Shown: in pieces, positions 8,711 to 17,076 of the stretch | Layout of the letters: the number at the start of each line of letters is the position of its first letter | Position numbering within the stretch: position 1 is the stretch's first letter | DNA from: Myxococcales bacterium | Lineage (GTDB): Bacteria; Myxococcota_A; Bradymonadia; UBA7976; UBA1532 | DNA: 64,000 nt | NCBI GenBank assembly: GCA_020633465.1 | Contig: JACKDN010000023.1 | Span: 79,731 to 143,730, forward strand | Reading direction: 5' to 3' | Made by a program: the position numbers and the translations under genes | The notes under the pieces: model-generated | Seen by the model: the letters and a program-made list of their open reading frames with translations, nothing else | Database searches by the model: none | What the model was told of the DNA's origin: nothing

Positions 8711-9768
8711 GCGAGCGGCAGAACGACGAGGGCGCCGGGCCCGAGGTCGATCCCGACGACGCCATCCGGGCGCGGCTGGTCGAGCTGGCCGAGGAGGCGG
8801 CGCTGGCCGAGGGCGACGACGCCGCGCGGCTGCACGCCGAGGCGGCGGCCGGTCTGACCGCGCTCGGCGATCTGTACGCCGCCGAGGTGGCGCTGGCCGA
8901 GGCCTTCGAGGCGGCCGAGGATCCCGCGCTGCAGGCCGAGTACCTGTACGGGCGGGGCGTGCTGCAGGCCGAGCAGCCCGATCGCGCCGAGCGCGCCGAC
9001 GGCACGCTGGTGAAGGCCAAGGCGATGGCCTTCGTGTTGGGCGACTTCGACCTCGAGCTGAAGGCGACGAAGCGGCTGATCAAGCTGCGCACGGCCCAGC
9101 TGCGGCTGGACGAGGCCATCGGCGCGCTGACCGATCTCATCGAGCGCCTGGGGCAGGTCGGGCGGCGGATGGATCTGCTGCACGCGCTGCGGCTGCGCGC
9201 CAACCTGTACCTGGGGCAGGGGCCCTTCCGCCTGAAGAAGGTGATGGAGGATCTCGACCACGCGGTGGCGCTGGCCGAGCGGCTGGACCAGCCCGCCATC
9301 GCGTTCCAGCTGCGCATGGAGCGCCGCGGCGTCCACGACTACCTCGGCGGCGGCGCCACGCCCGAGCGCCTCGAGGACATGCTCGAAGAGGCCCGCGCCC
9401 TGGGCGACGAGGGCCTGGCCGGGCAGGTGCGCTTCGCCCAAGCCACCGCCGCCATGCGCCAGGGCCGGCCCGCCGAGGCCGAGGAGCACGCGACCGCCGC
9501 GCGCGAGGGCGCCCTCGAAGACGACGATCCCGTGCGCTACGTGCTGGCTTGCATGGTCATCGCAGAGGCCCGCGACGCCCAGGGCGACCGCGCCGGCGTC
9601 ATCGAGATCCTGCTGCGCTGCAAGTCCTCGCTCGAGGATCGGCTGGGCCGCGAGGCCGGCCAGCAGGTGGTCGTCGTGCTCGACAGCCTGCAGCACCGCT
9701 GGGGCGGCCAGCAGGCCGTGGTCGAGGCGCTCGCCGAGTACCGGGCGCGGATGGCGGCCGAGGGGTAG
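8707..9768 (+). CDS. TPR-like helical repeat protein
   Basis: GTG at 8707 overlaps the TGA of the coiled-coil gene (GTGA), so the two are coupled. The 353-residue product is almost wholly helical, with repeated Ala/Leu/Glu pairs of TPR type (for example LYAAEVALAEAFEAAEDPAL, AIGALTDLIERLGQVGRRMD, AEEHATAAREGALEDDDPV). No signal peptide, membrane segment or catalytic motif is seen. It is likely a cytoplasmic chaperone or scaffold for the large protein encoded just upstream. No specific family is recognised. Confidence 0.75.
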   Translation: MSERQNDEGAGPEVDPDDAIRARLVELAEEAALAEGDDAARLHAEAAAGLTALGDLYAAEVALAEAFEAAEDPALQAEYLYGRGVLQAEQPDRAERADGTLVKAKAMAFVLGDFDLELKATKRLIKLRTAQLRLDEAIGALTDLIERLGQVGRRMDLLHALRLRANLYLGQGPFRLKKVMEDLDHAVALAERLDQPAIAFQLRMERRGVHDYLGGGATPERLEDMLEEARALGDEGLAGQVRFAQATAAMRQGRPAEAEEHATAAREGALEDDDPVRYVLACMVIAEARDAQGDRAGVIEILLRCKSSLEDRLGREAGQQVVVVLDSLQHRWGGQQAVVEALAEYRARMAAEG

Positions 9769-9824
9769 GGGGCCGAGCGGGCGGGCGGCGCGCGAAGGGC
9801 GCCGCGGCGCCCGGCGGCCGGTTC

Positions 9825-9927
9825 GCTGGCCGAGTCGGCGACAGCGGCGCTGGGCGCGGAGGGGGTCGGCGGCCTCCTCGCTGACCGAGTCGGCGACGTC
9901 GACGGCGACGGCAACGGCAACGGCAAC
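9825..9927. repeat. Intergenic direct repeat and short hexanucleotide run
   Basis: The 195-bp gap between the convergent genes holds two copies of an 18-bp sequence (GCTGGCCGAGTCGGCGAC, with one mismatch) at 9825-9842 and 9880-9897. It also holds about three GGCAAC units at roughly 9910-9927. No gene is seen here. Confidence 0.6.
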
Positions 9928-9937
9928 GACCGCGCGG

Positions 9938-9967
9938 CTGAGCGGCCGCGGCGCCGCGGTCGCTCAG
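9938..9967. terminator. GC-rich hairpin between convergent genes
   Basis: An inverted repeat begins CTGAGCGGCCGCGG and returns as CCGCGGTCGCTCAG with one mismatch and a 2-base loop. It lies between the stops of the TPR gene (9768) and the opposing gene, whose stop codon (9964-9966) is inside the right arm. There is no U-run, so if it terminates transcription it does so as a GC-rich bidirectional hairpin or with Rho. Confidence 0.4.
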
Positions 9968-10908
9968 GGCGCGACGTCGGCGCGCCGCACGGTCAGCTCC
10001 GCGTGATCGTCCCCGATCAGCATGTTCACCAGCTTCTCCACCACGACGACGTGCCGCTGGCCGCGCAGGTCGAAGTGCACCACGTCGCCCACCTTGGCCG
10101 ACTGCGCCGTCGCGAACACCTGGCCGTCGGCGGCGCGCAGGGTGATCGCCACCTGGCCGCCGGTGATGTCGCCGAGGTGCACCTCGACGTAGCCGTGGGT
10201 GCCGGGCACATCCTCGCTGCGGCGCTGGACGACGGTGAAGCGGGCCTGCTCGCCGGGTAGATCGAGCGCGGCCGGGATGGCGCGCAGGGCGCCCAGCCAG
10301 GCGCCCGCCTCGTCCGTCACCTCCAGCTCGCCGGCCTTCAGCCAGGCCGCGCGCAGGTCGCCCTTGATCGGCAGGGAGGCGGTGGTGCCCGCGGGGGGCG
10401 CATCGACGTCGACGCGGGTGACGCCGGTCTTCACCACCGCCGGGCCCTTCGGGCCGACCGGGCGCCAGGCGAACTCGAGGCGGTCGACGGTCGCGGGATC
10501 CACCCACCGGGCGCCGAACGACACCGGGTCGCGCGCGCCGTCCGCGCGCACCAGCGTCACCGTCGGGCGCGAAGCCGGGACGGCCTCGAAGAAGATGGGC
10601 AGGCTCTCGGCGCGCCGCCCGTCGGCGTAGCGCGCGTACACCTGGAACTGCGCCGCGCCCTCGACGGCCGCGGCCAGGCGGGGGTCGCCCAGGTTGAAGG
10701 CCCAGCCGTCGGCGGCGGGCACCAGCGGCAGGCGGCGCGGATCGGTGGCCGACGCGGCGGCCCACACCTCGGCGGGATCACCGCTGACCTTCACGGTGAC
10801 CGGCCGGTTGGCGCCCGCGGGCATCGGCAGGCGCAGGGCCGCGGGCAGGTCGCCGACGGTCACCGAGGGCGGCGCGGCGAGGACGAGCAGGGCGAGGAAG
10901 GGGAGCAT
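9964..10908 (-). CDS. Secreted beta-rich protein of unknown function
   Basis: ATG at 10908 follows an AGGAG site. The 314-residue product has a short signal peptide (MLPFLALLVLAAPPS) and then beta-rich sequence with repeated segments such as VTVKVSGDPAEVWAAA, PTVTLVRADGARD and VHLGDITGGQVAITL. These look like two or three Ig-like or fibronectin-like sandwiches. No catalytic motif is visible. It lies 17 bp downstream of the lipase-like gene, so the two are probably one operon acting in or beyond the periplasm. Confidence 0.7.
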   Translation of the reverse strand: MLPFLALLVLAAPPSVTVGDLPAALRLPMPAGANRPVTVKVSGDPAEVWAAASATDPRRLPLVPAADGWAFNLGDPRLAAAVEGAAQFQVYARYADGRRAESLPIFFEAVPASRPTVTLVRADGARDPVSFGARWVDPATVDRLEFAWRPVGPKGPAVVKTGVTRVDVDAPPAGTTASLPIKGDLRAAWLKAGELEVTDEAGAWLGALRAIPAALDLPGEQARFTVVQRRSEDVPGTHGYVEVHLGDITGGQVAITLRAADGQVFATAQSAKVGDVVHFDLRGQRHVVVVEKLVNMLIGDDHAELTVRRADVAP

Positions 10909-10925
10909 CGGATCTCCTGGGGCCG

Positions 10926-11657
10926 TCAGGTCACGGGCGTCGGCGCCGGCTCGGCAGCGTACAGGCGGCGACGGACCTCCGCGTAGACGTCCGGCGCGTA
11001 GGTGAGGGCGACGTGGCCCAGGCGGCGGAAGCGCACGTTGGCGCCGTCGTCGATGTGCGAGCACCACCAGGGGCAGACGAGGTCGCCGGTGGAGTAGATC
11101 GAGGTCAGCGGGACGGCGGCCGGGAAGGGGTGGTCGCGCAGGGCGCGCACCAACTGCGAGCGGGGCAGCAGGTCGAAGGCGGACGAGCGCAGCAGCCCGA
11201 AGCCGGTGAGCGCGACGGCCACCGCGGCGGTCGGCGTGCCGTGATGCGGCGTGCCCAGGGTGGTGACGCTGCGGATGCGCGCGCCGCCGTAGAGCTGCAC
11301 GCAGGCCCGGGCGACCAGGCCGCCCTTGCTGTGGCCGACCAGGTGCACCGCCTCGACGCCCTTGCGCGCCAGCCGCTCGATCTTGTCGTGCACGCGCGCC
11401 GCGACCACCTCGATGGGCAGGGTGTTGAAGGGGCCGACGCCGCGCAGGGCGAAGCTGGTGACCTCGAAGCCGTCCGCGCGCAGCCGCCGCTCCATGGCGC
11501 GCCACACGTTGCGCGTCTGAAAGAAGCCGTGCAGCAGCACCACGTGCGGCCGCGCGGGGTCGAGCGCCTCGCGGCGCCGGATGCGGTTGCCCGCCAGGTA
11601 GATGGCGCGAACGCTGCCCAGCTGACCGCGGGCGAACCGATAGGTGCGGCGGATCAC
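10926..11657 (-). CDS. Alpha/beta-hydrolase, triacylglycerol lipase-like
   Basis: The 243-residue protein (GTG start at 11657) has the lipase oxyanion segment VVLLHGFFQT, the nucleophile elbow GHSKGG, a GTPHHGTP segment as in bacterial lipases and esterases, and a late STGD and Asp/His region (IDDGANVRF, LGHVALTYAP) that can supply the rest of the Ser-Asp-His triad. No clear signal peptide is present. Likely an ester hydrolase; substrate unknown. The start lacks a strong ribosome site, and 169 bp of unassigned sequence separates it from the repeat array upstream. Confidence 0.8.
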   Translation of the reverse strand: MIRRTYRFARGQLGSVRAIYLAGNRIRRREALDPARPHVVLLHGFFQTRNVWRAMERRLRADGFEVTSFALRGVGPFNTLPIEVVAARVHDKIERLARKGVEAVHLVGHSKGGLVARACVQLYGGARIRSVTTLGTPHHGTPTAAVAVALTGFGLLRSSAFDLLPRSQLVRALRDHPFPAAVPLTSIYSTGDLVCPWWCSHIDDGANVRFRRLGHVALTYAPDVYAEVRRRLYAAEPAPTPVT

Positions 11658-11826
11658 GGGGGCAGTGTACTGCGCGGGCGAGGAAGGGAGTGAGAGGGTC
11701 GTCGGGCCGCGCGGTGGGCGACGCCCCGGGGGGGCGGTCGGCCGTCGGCGACGAGCGGCCCGCTGGCGCGAGGACGATGCGCGACGCGGCCGCGCCCGAC
11801 GGCCGGCCGACGGCAGCGCCGCTGAC

Positions 11827-12024
11827 GATTGGACGGATGCCCGCTTACGATTGGACGGACGCCCACTTACGATTGGACGGACGCCCGCTTACGATTGGAC
11901 GGACGACCGCTTACGATTGGACGGACGTCCGCTTACGATTGGACGGACGTTCGCTTACGATTGGACGAGCATCTGTTTGCGATTGGACGGGCGTCTACTT
12001 ACGATTGGACGGCCGTCGACCTTC
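11827..12024. repeat. Tandem array of nine 22-bp repeats
   Basis: The stretch 11658-12065 contains no gene. From 11827 it is a head-to-tail array of nine 22-bp units (starts at 11827, 11849, 11871, 11893, 11915, 11937, 11959, 11981 and 12003). Each unit begins GATTGGACGG, varies in the middle, and most end CGCTTAC or close variants. Units have no spacers, so this is not a CRISPR. The first six are near-identical and the last three diverge. A related array lies at 15959-16024, on the far side of the accessory genes. The array ends 42 bp before the ATPase ATG, so it may hold its promoter or regulatory sites. Confidence 0.9.
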
Positions 12025-12065
12025 GATCGGCCGCCCGCTCGGGGGGCCGGCACCGCGCGGAGAGC

Positions 12066-13289
12066 ATGTACCCACGTTTCGCCCGACAGCGCATCCGAGC
12101 GGCCCTCGCGGACACCCGCGTCGTCCTGGTGATCGGGCCTCGACAGTCGGGCAAGACGACCCTCGTGCGGGCGTGCGCGGACGACGCGATGCCCTTCCTC
12201 ACCCTCGACGACGCCAGCACCCTCGCCGCGGCCAGCGCCGATCCGACCGGCTTCGTTCGGGGCCTGGAGCGCGCGGTCATCGACGAGGTGCAGCGCTCGC
12301 CCGAGCTGCTGCTCGCCATCAAGCAGAGCGTCGATGACGATCCGCGGCCGGGCCGCTTCCTGCTCACCGGCTCGGCGGACGTGATGACGCTGCCCCGGGT
12401 GGCCGACTCGCTCGCGGGCCGGATGGAGATCGTCCGACTGCTGCCCCTGGCGCAGGCCGAGCTCCGCGCAGAGCGCCCGCCGACCTTCCTGGCGCGGGCC
12501 TTCGCCGGCCAGGTGCCCCCACCCGGCGCCCTGCTCACCGGCGACGATCTGGTGCAGGCGGTCCTCGCCGGCGGCTACCCGGAGGCCCTGCAGCGCCCGG
12601 CCTGGGCCCGCCGGCGACGCTGGCTGCTCGACTACGCCGAGGCGATCCTCCAGCGCGACGTGCACGACCTCGCCCAGATCGAGCACGTCCAGCACATGCC
12701 GAGGCTGCTGCGCGTGCTCGCCCACCACGCCGGGCAGCTGGTGAACTACACGTCCGTCGGCGGCGCGCTGGGCCTGAACCGGGTCACGACGCAGAAGTAC
12801 GTGGGCCTGGTCGAGCAGCTCTTCCTGTCGCGCACCCTCGCGCCGTGGTCGAGCAACGCGCTGAAGCGGCTGATCAAGACGCCGAAGCTGCACTTCCTCG
12901 ACGCCGGCCTGCTGGCCGCGCTGCGGGATCTCTCGCCCGATCGCGTGCGCGCCGACCGCAGCGCCTTCGGCCCCGTGCTCGAGTCCTTCGTGCTGGCCGA
13001 GCTGCTGAAGCTCGCGAGCTGGGCCGACGACCGCCACGACTTCTTCCACTACCGCGACAAGGACGGCAACGAGGTGGACGTGGTGATCGAGGACGGCGCC
13101 GGCCGCGTCGTCGGCGTCGAGGTGAAGGCCTCGGCCACCGCCACGCCCGCCGACTTCGCCGGCCTGCGCCGCCTCGCCGACGCCTGCGGCGACCGCTTCG
13201 CCCTGGGCATGGTGCTGTACGACCACGACGTGGTGGTGCCCTTCGGCGAGCGGCTGTTCGCCGTGCCGCTGCCGGCGCTGTGGGGGTGA
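12066..13289 (+). CDS. DUF4143/AAA_14-family ATPase
   Basis: The 407-residue protein starts at ATG 12066 (MYPRFARQRI), just after the repeat array. Walker A is GPRQSGKTT (residues 24-32), Walker B is AVIDEVQRSP, and a sensor segment LLTGSADV follows. The C-terminal DUF4143 region has a restriction-fold pattern (GNEVDVVIE then GVEVKAS) like PD-(D/E)xK nucleases. Such proteins are common, mobile and often found in defence or accessory islands; their biochemical role is not settled. It forms the left end of the repeat-flanked island and is followed after 4 bp by a small membrane protein. Confidence 0.9.
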   Translation: MYPRFARQRIRAALADTRVVLVIGPRQSGKTTLVRACADDAMPFLTLDDASTLAAASADPTGFVRGLERAVIDEVQRSPELLLAIKQSVDDDPRPGRFLLTGSADVMTLPRVADSLAGRMEIVRLLPLAQAELRAERPPTFLARAFAGQVPPPGALLTGDDLVQAVLAGGYPEALQRPAWARRRRWLLDYAEAILQRDVHDLAQIEHVQHMPRLLRVLAHHAGQLVNYTSVGGALGLNRVTTQKYVGLVEQLFLSRTLAPWSSNALKRLIKTPKLHFLDAGLLAALRDLSPDRVRADRSAFGPVLESFVLAELLKLASWADDRHDFFHYRDKDGNEVDVVIEDGAGRVVGVEVKASATATPADFAGLRRLADACGDRFALGMVLYDHDVVVPFGERLFAVPLPALWG

Positions 13290-13293
13290 GCCC

Positions 13294-13698
13294 ATGCGGA
13301 AGACGTTGGCCGGCGTGCTGCTCGTGGCGGTCGGAGGCGTCGCGTACTGGGTGGTGCTGCCCCGGCGGCACGTGGTGACCGTCCGCAACGCCGCCAGCAC
13401 CCCGATCCGCGACCTGTCGCTCGTCGCGTCGTCGGGGCCGTCCACCACGCATCCCGAGGATCTCGCCCCCGGTGGTGAGGTTCGGTGGGCGGTGCGCGGC
13501 GGCCTGGGCGAGTACGTCCGGTTCGAGGGCGATGTCGACGGCGAATCCTGCATCGTCTTCTTCGGCTACCCCGCCGGGTTCGTCCGCAGTCCGCGGGAGG
13601 ATGTTCGGCTCACCTACCTCGGAGGGCGGCGCTTCCGCGAGCGGGCCGAGCCGCTGTTCGGCAGCGCCCGGTCGGCAGAGGTGGGGTGCGAACCGTAG
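13294..13698 (+). CDS. Small membrane-anchored protein
   Basis: The product is 134 residues, with one N-terminal membrane segment (LAGVLLVAVGGVAYWVVL, residues about 5-22) followed by a beta-rich extracytoplasmic domain. Its ATG is 4 bp after the ATPase stop, so the genes are likely co-expressed. No family is recognised. The following 238 bp (13699-13936) is noticeably less GC-rich and has no gene; it presumably contains the promoter of the RloA-like gene. Confidence 0.65.
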   Translation: MRKTLAGVLLVAVGGVAYWVVLPRRHVVTVRNAASTPIRDLSLVASSGPSTTHPEDLAPGGEVRWAVRGGLGEYVRFEGDVDGESCIVFFGYPAGFVRSPREDVRLTYLGGRRFRERAEPLFGSARSAEVGCEP

Positions 13699-13936
13699 GC
13701 GGCGCGGATTGACCGCCGATCGCAGCAGTAGGGCGCGGAGGTGCAGCGTGGCGACGCGACTCGAAGGACGGCGCGATGCCGAGACCCGGCGACGCTCGAT
13801 GGACCGCGATCGGCTTCACGGTGCGGGTGTGCGTTCAACGCCAGATTGGTCGTCCTGTCGACAGAAATCGATGTTTGCGGCACTATTCGGCAGAAAGGCG
13901 GCCTTCTTTGGCTGTCTTCGGTGAAACGAGTGCGCC

Positions 13937-15208
13937 ATGCTCCTACGTTTCGGTGTCGAGAACTTCAGGTCCTTCCGCGATCCGGTCGAGCTGTCGCTGG
14001 TCGGCACCCGGTTCAAGGACGAGCCCGATCACCGCTTCTCGCTCGGGGGGCTGAAGCACGGCGTGCTGCCGGTCGCGGCGATCTACGGCGGGAACGCGTC
14101 GGGCAAGTCCAACTTGCTGGCCGCCATCGAGACGATGCGGGCCGAGGTGGTCGGGTCCTTCGTCGACCGCAAGCCCGGCGGCAAGATGCGCTTCTCCCCG
14201 TTCAAGTTGGGTGACGCGGCGGAGACGCCGCTCACGTCGTTCGACATCGACTTCGCGGTTGACGGCGTACGGTACAGCTATGGCTTCCGGTACGACGCTA
14301 CACGCGTCCACGAGGAGTGGCTGTACGCGTTCCCCGAGGGCTACCAGCAGGTCTGGTTCCACCGGAACATCGCGGAAGACGACCCCTTCTACTTCGGCCC
14401 CAACCTGCTGGGGCGCAAGCAGACCATCGCCGATCTCACGCGGCCCAACAGCCTGCTGCTGTCGGCGGCTGCGCAGAACAATCACCGACAGCTCACACCG
14501 ATCTACGCGTGGTTCGCCCAGCGGTGCGCGTTCTCCAACTCCCTGATGGGTCGTAGGTTTCCGGTCTTTCGCGAGGACTCTGCGATCCTCGCCCCCGGTC
14601 GGGCTGCGCTCGTGCGCGACCTGCTCGCCCGTGCCGACGTGGGCGTCTCTGATTTTCGATCCCGTGACATACCCCTGCCGCCGGCGGACTCACTGCGTGG
14701 CCTCGCTCCGGACGTGCACGAGGAGGTCATTGCCGAGATCTCGAGGAGCAAGGCGCTCGAGCTTGGGCACGTCGGCCCAGACGGGGAGCCGATCTACTTG
14801 AACCCGTCCGAGGAGAGCCAGGGGACCCACATGCTGCTGATGCACATGAACGTCATCCTGGAGGTCCTGCAGAAGGGCGTGCTCCTCGTCCTCGACGAGC
14901 TGGACGCGAGCCTGCACCCGCGGCTGTCGGCGGCGCTGGTGGCCATGTTCACCGATCCCGAGTCCAACCCCAATGGCGCGCAGCTGGTGTTCTCGACCCA
15001 CGACGAGACGCTCATCAACAGCGTGCGGCGAGACTCGGTCGTCTTTGTCCAGAAGGACCGCGTGGGCAACTCGACCGTCATCCCCCTCGCCGAGTTCAAG
15101 ACTCGGGCGCGGGATGATCTGCGGCGCGCCTATCACGAAGGACGCCTGGGTGGCACGCCGGTCGTGGGCGATCTGGCCGCCGCGATCGCGCGGCATCGGG
15201 TCGAGTAG
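13937..15208 (+). CDS. RloA-like AAA_15/AAA_21 ATPase
   Basis: The 423-residue protein begins MLLRFGVENFRSFRD, the classic N-terminus of the RloA/AbiLi/OLD-like ABC-type ATPases. Walker A is GGNASGKS (residues 51-58), a signature-like ESQGT follows, then Walker B LLVLDELDASLHP and an H-loop FSTHDETL. It abuts the RloB gene with no gap (TAG then GTG), so the two form one unit. Paired RloA/RloB proteins match abortive-infection AbiL-type systems and are associated with restriction loci. Codon use is less GC-biased than in neighbouring genes, which fits horizontal acquisition. A phage-defence role is inferred, not shown. Confidence 0.85.
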   Translation: MLLRFGVENFRSFRDPVELSLVGTRFKDEPDHRFSLGGLKHGVLPVAAIYGGNASGKSNLLAAIETMRAEVVGSFVDRKPGGKMRFSPFKLGDAAETPLTSFDIDFAVDGVRYSYGFRYDATRVHEEWLYAFPEGYQQVWFHRNIAEDDPFYFGPNLLGRKQTIADLTRPNSLLLSAAAQNNHRQLTPIYAWFAQRCAFSNSLMGRRFPVFREDSAILAPGRAALVRDLLARADVGVSDFRSRDIPLPPADSLRGLAPDVHEEVIAEISRSKALELGHVGPDGEPIYLNPSEESQGTHMLLMHMNVILEVLQKGVLLVLDELDASLHPRLSAALVAMFTDPESNPNGAQLVFSTHDETLINSVRRDSVVFVQKDRVGNSTVIPLAEFKTRARDDLRRAYHEGRLGGTPVVGDLAAAIARHRVE

Positions 15209-15928
15209 GTGGCCCCTCGTCGGAAGCGAGGCGGACCCCCAAAAGCGCCGAGCCTGAAGCGGAAGCTCGGTTCGCGATCGGTCGCCCACCACGTCTGGAT
15301 CGGCTGTGAGGGCAAGACCGAGAAGGACTACCTCGATCACCTCGCTCAACGGTTCCGAAGGCCCGAGGTGAACGTCCAGGTCATGGGTCAGCGCGGCGTC
15401 CCCAAGACGGTCGTCCGCGAAGCCTGCCGGGAACTGGACCGATTGCGGGAGCAGGCGCGGCGGTCGGGCGGCCGGTTCGAGGTCTGGGCGGTCTGCGACC
15501 GGGACGAGCACGGGTGTTTTCATGACGCTCGCGCGCGGGCCACACACAAGGGCGTCGGCTTCGCCTGGAGCAGCCCCTGCGTCGAGCTCTGGGCACTGCT
15601 TCACTTTGCCGACCAGACGGCCGGCATCCACCGGCACGACTGCCAACGCGCCCTTCACGCCGCGATGCCCAAGTATCGCCATGACAAGGCGCCGCTCTTC
15701 GACCACGAGTTGCTGACCGATGAGCGCCGAGCTCAAGCGCACGCGCGTGCGATTCACCTTCACGGCCGGGCAGCCGACGCGGACGATCCCTGGTACAACC
15801 CCACGACGGCCCTGTGGAAGCTCGTGAAGGTCATCGAGCACGGCAACTCGACGGCCGCCCGGGCTGCCGCCATCGAGGCCGACGATGGCTCGGCGCGATG
15901 GTGGTCGGAGGACGATCCCGGTGCGTAG
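15209..15928 (+). CDS. RloB-family protein
   Basis: The 239-residue product starts with GTG immediately after the RloA-like stop. A basic N-terminus (APRRKRGGPPKAPSLKRK) leads into WIGCEGKTEKDYL, then AVCDRDEHG, and SSPCVELWALLHF. The Glu and the DRD motif are the conserved acidic positions of the RloB domain, thought to be a Toprim-like nuclease fold. It is the effector candidate of the pair, with the ATPase as sensor or regulator (inferred from AbiLi/AbiLii and RloA/RloB arrangements). The C-terminus ends 31 bp before the second 22-bp repeat array. Confidence 0.85.
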   Translation: MAPRRKRGGPPKAPSLKRKLGSRSVAHHVWIGCEGKTEKDYLDHLAQRFRRPEVNVQVMGQRGVPKTVVREACRELDRLREQARRSGGRFEVWAVCDRDEHGCFHDARARATHKGVGFAWSSPCVELWALLHFADQTAGIHRHDCQRALHAAMPKYRHDKAPLFDHELLTDERRAQAHARAIHLHGRAADADDPWYNPTTALWKLVKVIEHGNSTAARAAAIEADDGSARWWSEDDPGA

Positions 15929-15958
15929 TCCCGGGTGCGCAGGCAGCAGCCCGCTCGC

Positions 15959-16024
15959 GATCAGCCGACGTCCCGCTTGCGATCAGCCGACGCTCCGCTT
16001 GCGATCGGACGCCCTTCCGAAGCT
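15959..16024. repeat. Second, diverged 22-bp repeat array at right edge of island
   Basis: Three tandem 22-bp units start at 15959, 15981 and 16003 with a partial unit before them. They keep the period, the opening GAT and the CCCGCTT core of the array at 11827, with 14 of 22 positions identical to its consensus. The array lies between the RloB stop and the hemB ribosome site. With the left array it brackets the whole ATPase/RloAB segment. Confidence 0.75.
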
Positions 16025-16095
16025 CGGCGGCGCACCCGGTGGACATCCGCCCCGCGGGCTGCGATGACGTCGGGCGCCGAGAACGGAGGAGGCCC

Positions 16096-17076
16096 ATGCT
16101 CGACCTGACGATTCGACCCCGCCGCAACCGCAAGAGCGCGTGGGTGCGGGCGATGGCCCGCGAGACCTGGCTGTCGGCCGATCACTTCATCTACCCGCTG
16201 TTCGTGCACGACGGGCAGGGGACGCAGCCCATCGCGTCGATGCCGGGGTGCAGCCGGCTGAGCCTCGACGCGCTGTACGCCGAGGCCGAGGGCGCGCTGA
16301 AGGACGGCGTGCACGCGGTGGTGCTGTTTCCGGCGGTGGACGAGGCGCTCAAGACCTCGCGCGGCGAGGAGTCGCACAACCCGGACGGGCTGGTGCAGCG
16401 CGCGCTGAAGGGGCTGAAGGCCCGCTTCCCCGAGCTGACCCTGATGACCGACGTGGCGCTCGACCCCTACTCGGCGGACGGGCACGACGGCATCGTGGCG
16501 CCGGACGGGCGCATCCTGAACGACGAGACGGTCGAGGTGCTGTGCAAGCAGGCGCTGTCGCAGGCCGAGGCCGGGGCCGACATCATCTCGCCCAGCGACA
16601 TGATGGACGGGCGCGTGGGCGCCATCCGGCAGACGCTCGACGCCGCGGGCTTCACCGAGGTGTCGATCATGGCCTACACGGTCAAGTACGCCTCGGCCTT
16701 CTACGGCCCCTTCCGCGACGCGCTCGATTCGGCGCCGAAGTTCGGCGACAAGAAGACCTACCAGATGGATCCCGCCAACGTGCGCGAGGCCCTGCGCGAG
16801 GTCGAGAGCGACGAGGCCGAGGGCGCCGACATGGTGATGGTGAAGCCGGCGGGGCCCTTCCTCGACGTCATCCGGGCGGTGCGCGAGATGACCGCGCTGC
16901 CGGTGGCGGCCTATCAGGTCAGCGGTGAGTACGCGATGTTGAAGGCGGCCAGCCAGAACGGGTGGCTGGACGAGAAGAAGGTGGTGCTCGAGGCGCTGAC
17001 CGGCATCCGGCGCGCGGGCGCCGACGTCATCCTCACCTACTACGCGCGGCAGGCCGCGCGCTGGCTCGCCGAGTAG
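16096..17076 (+). CDS. hemB: Delta-aminolevulinic acid dehydratase (porphobilinogen synthase)
   Basis: The 326-residue enzyme condenses two 5-aminolevulinate molecules to porphobilinogen in haem synthesis. The start at ATG 16096 is set by a GGAGG site and by the family N-terminus (RPRRNRKSAWVRAM). The Schiff-base lysines are Lys197 (YTVKYAS) and Lys250 (VMVKPAG). The metal loop reads DVALDPYSADGHDG with no cysteines, so this is the magnesium-type rather than the three-Cys zinc-type enzyme. A Mg-binding EESHNPDG segment is also present. The 3' end overlaps the convergent gene by 44 bp. Confidence 0.97.
   Translation: MLDLTIRPRRNRKSAWVRAMARETWLSADHFIYPLFVHDGQGTQPIASMPGCSRLSLDALYAEAEGALKDGVHAVVLFPAVDEALKTSRGEESHNPDGLVQRALKGLKARFPELTLMTDVALDPYSADGHDGIVAPDGRILNDETVEVLCKQALSQAEAGADIISPSDMMDGRVGAIRQTLDAAGFTEVSIMAYTVKYASAFYGPFRDALDSAPKFGDKKTYQMDPANVREALREVESDEAEGADMVMVKPAGPFLDVIRAVREMTALPVAAYQVSGEYAMLKAASQNGWLDEKKVVLEALTGIRRAGADVILTYYARQAARWLAE

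Noticed and set aside
11827..12024. CRISPR array
   Set aside because: The 22-bp units are contiguous with no spacers and no cas genes are present.
11829..12065. N-terminal extension of the DUF4143 ATPase through the repeat array
   Set aside because: The repeats are open in all + frames by composition; the family N-terminus begins at ATG 12066.
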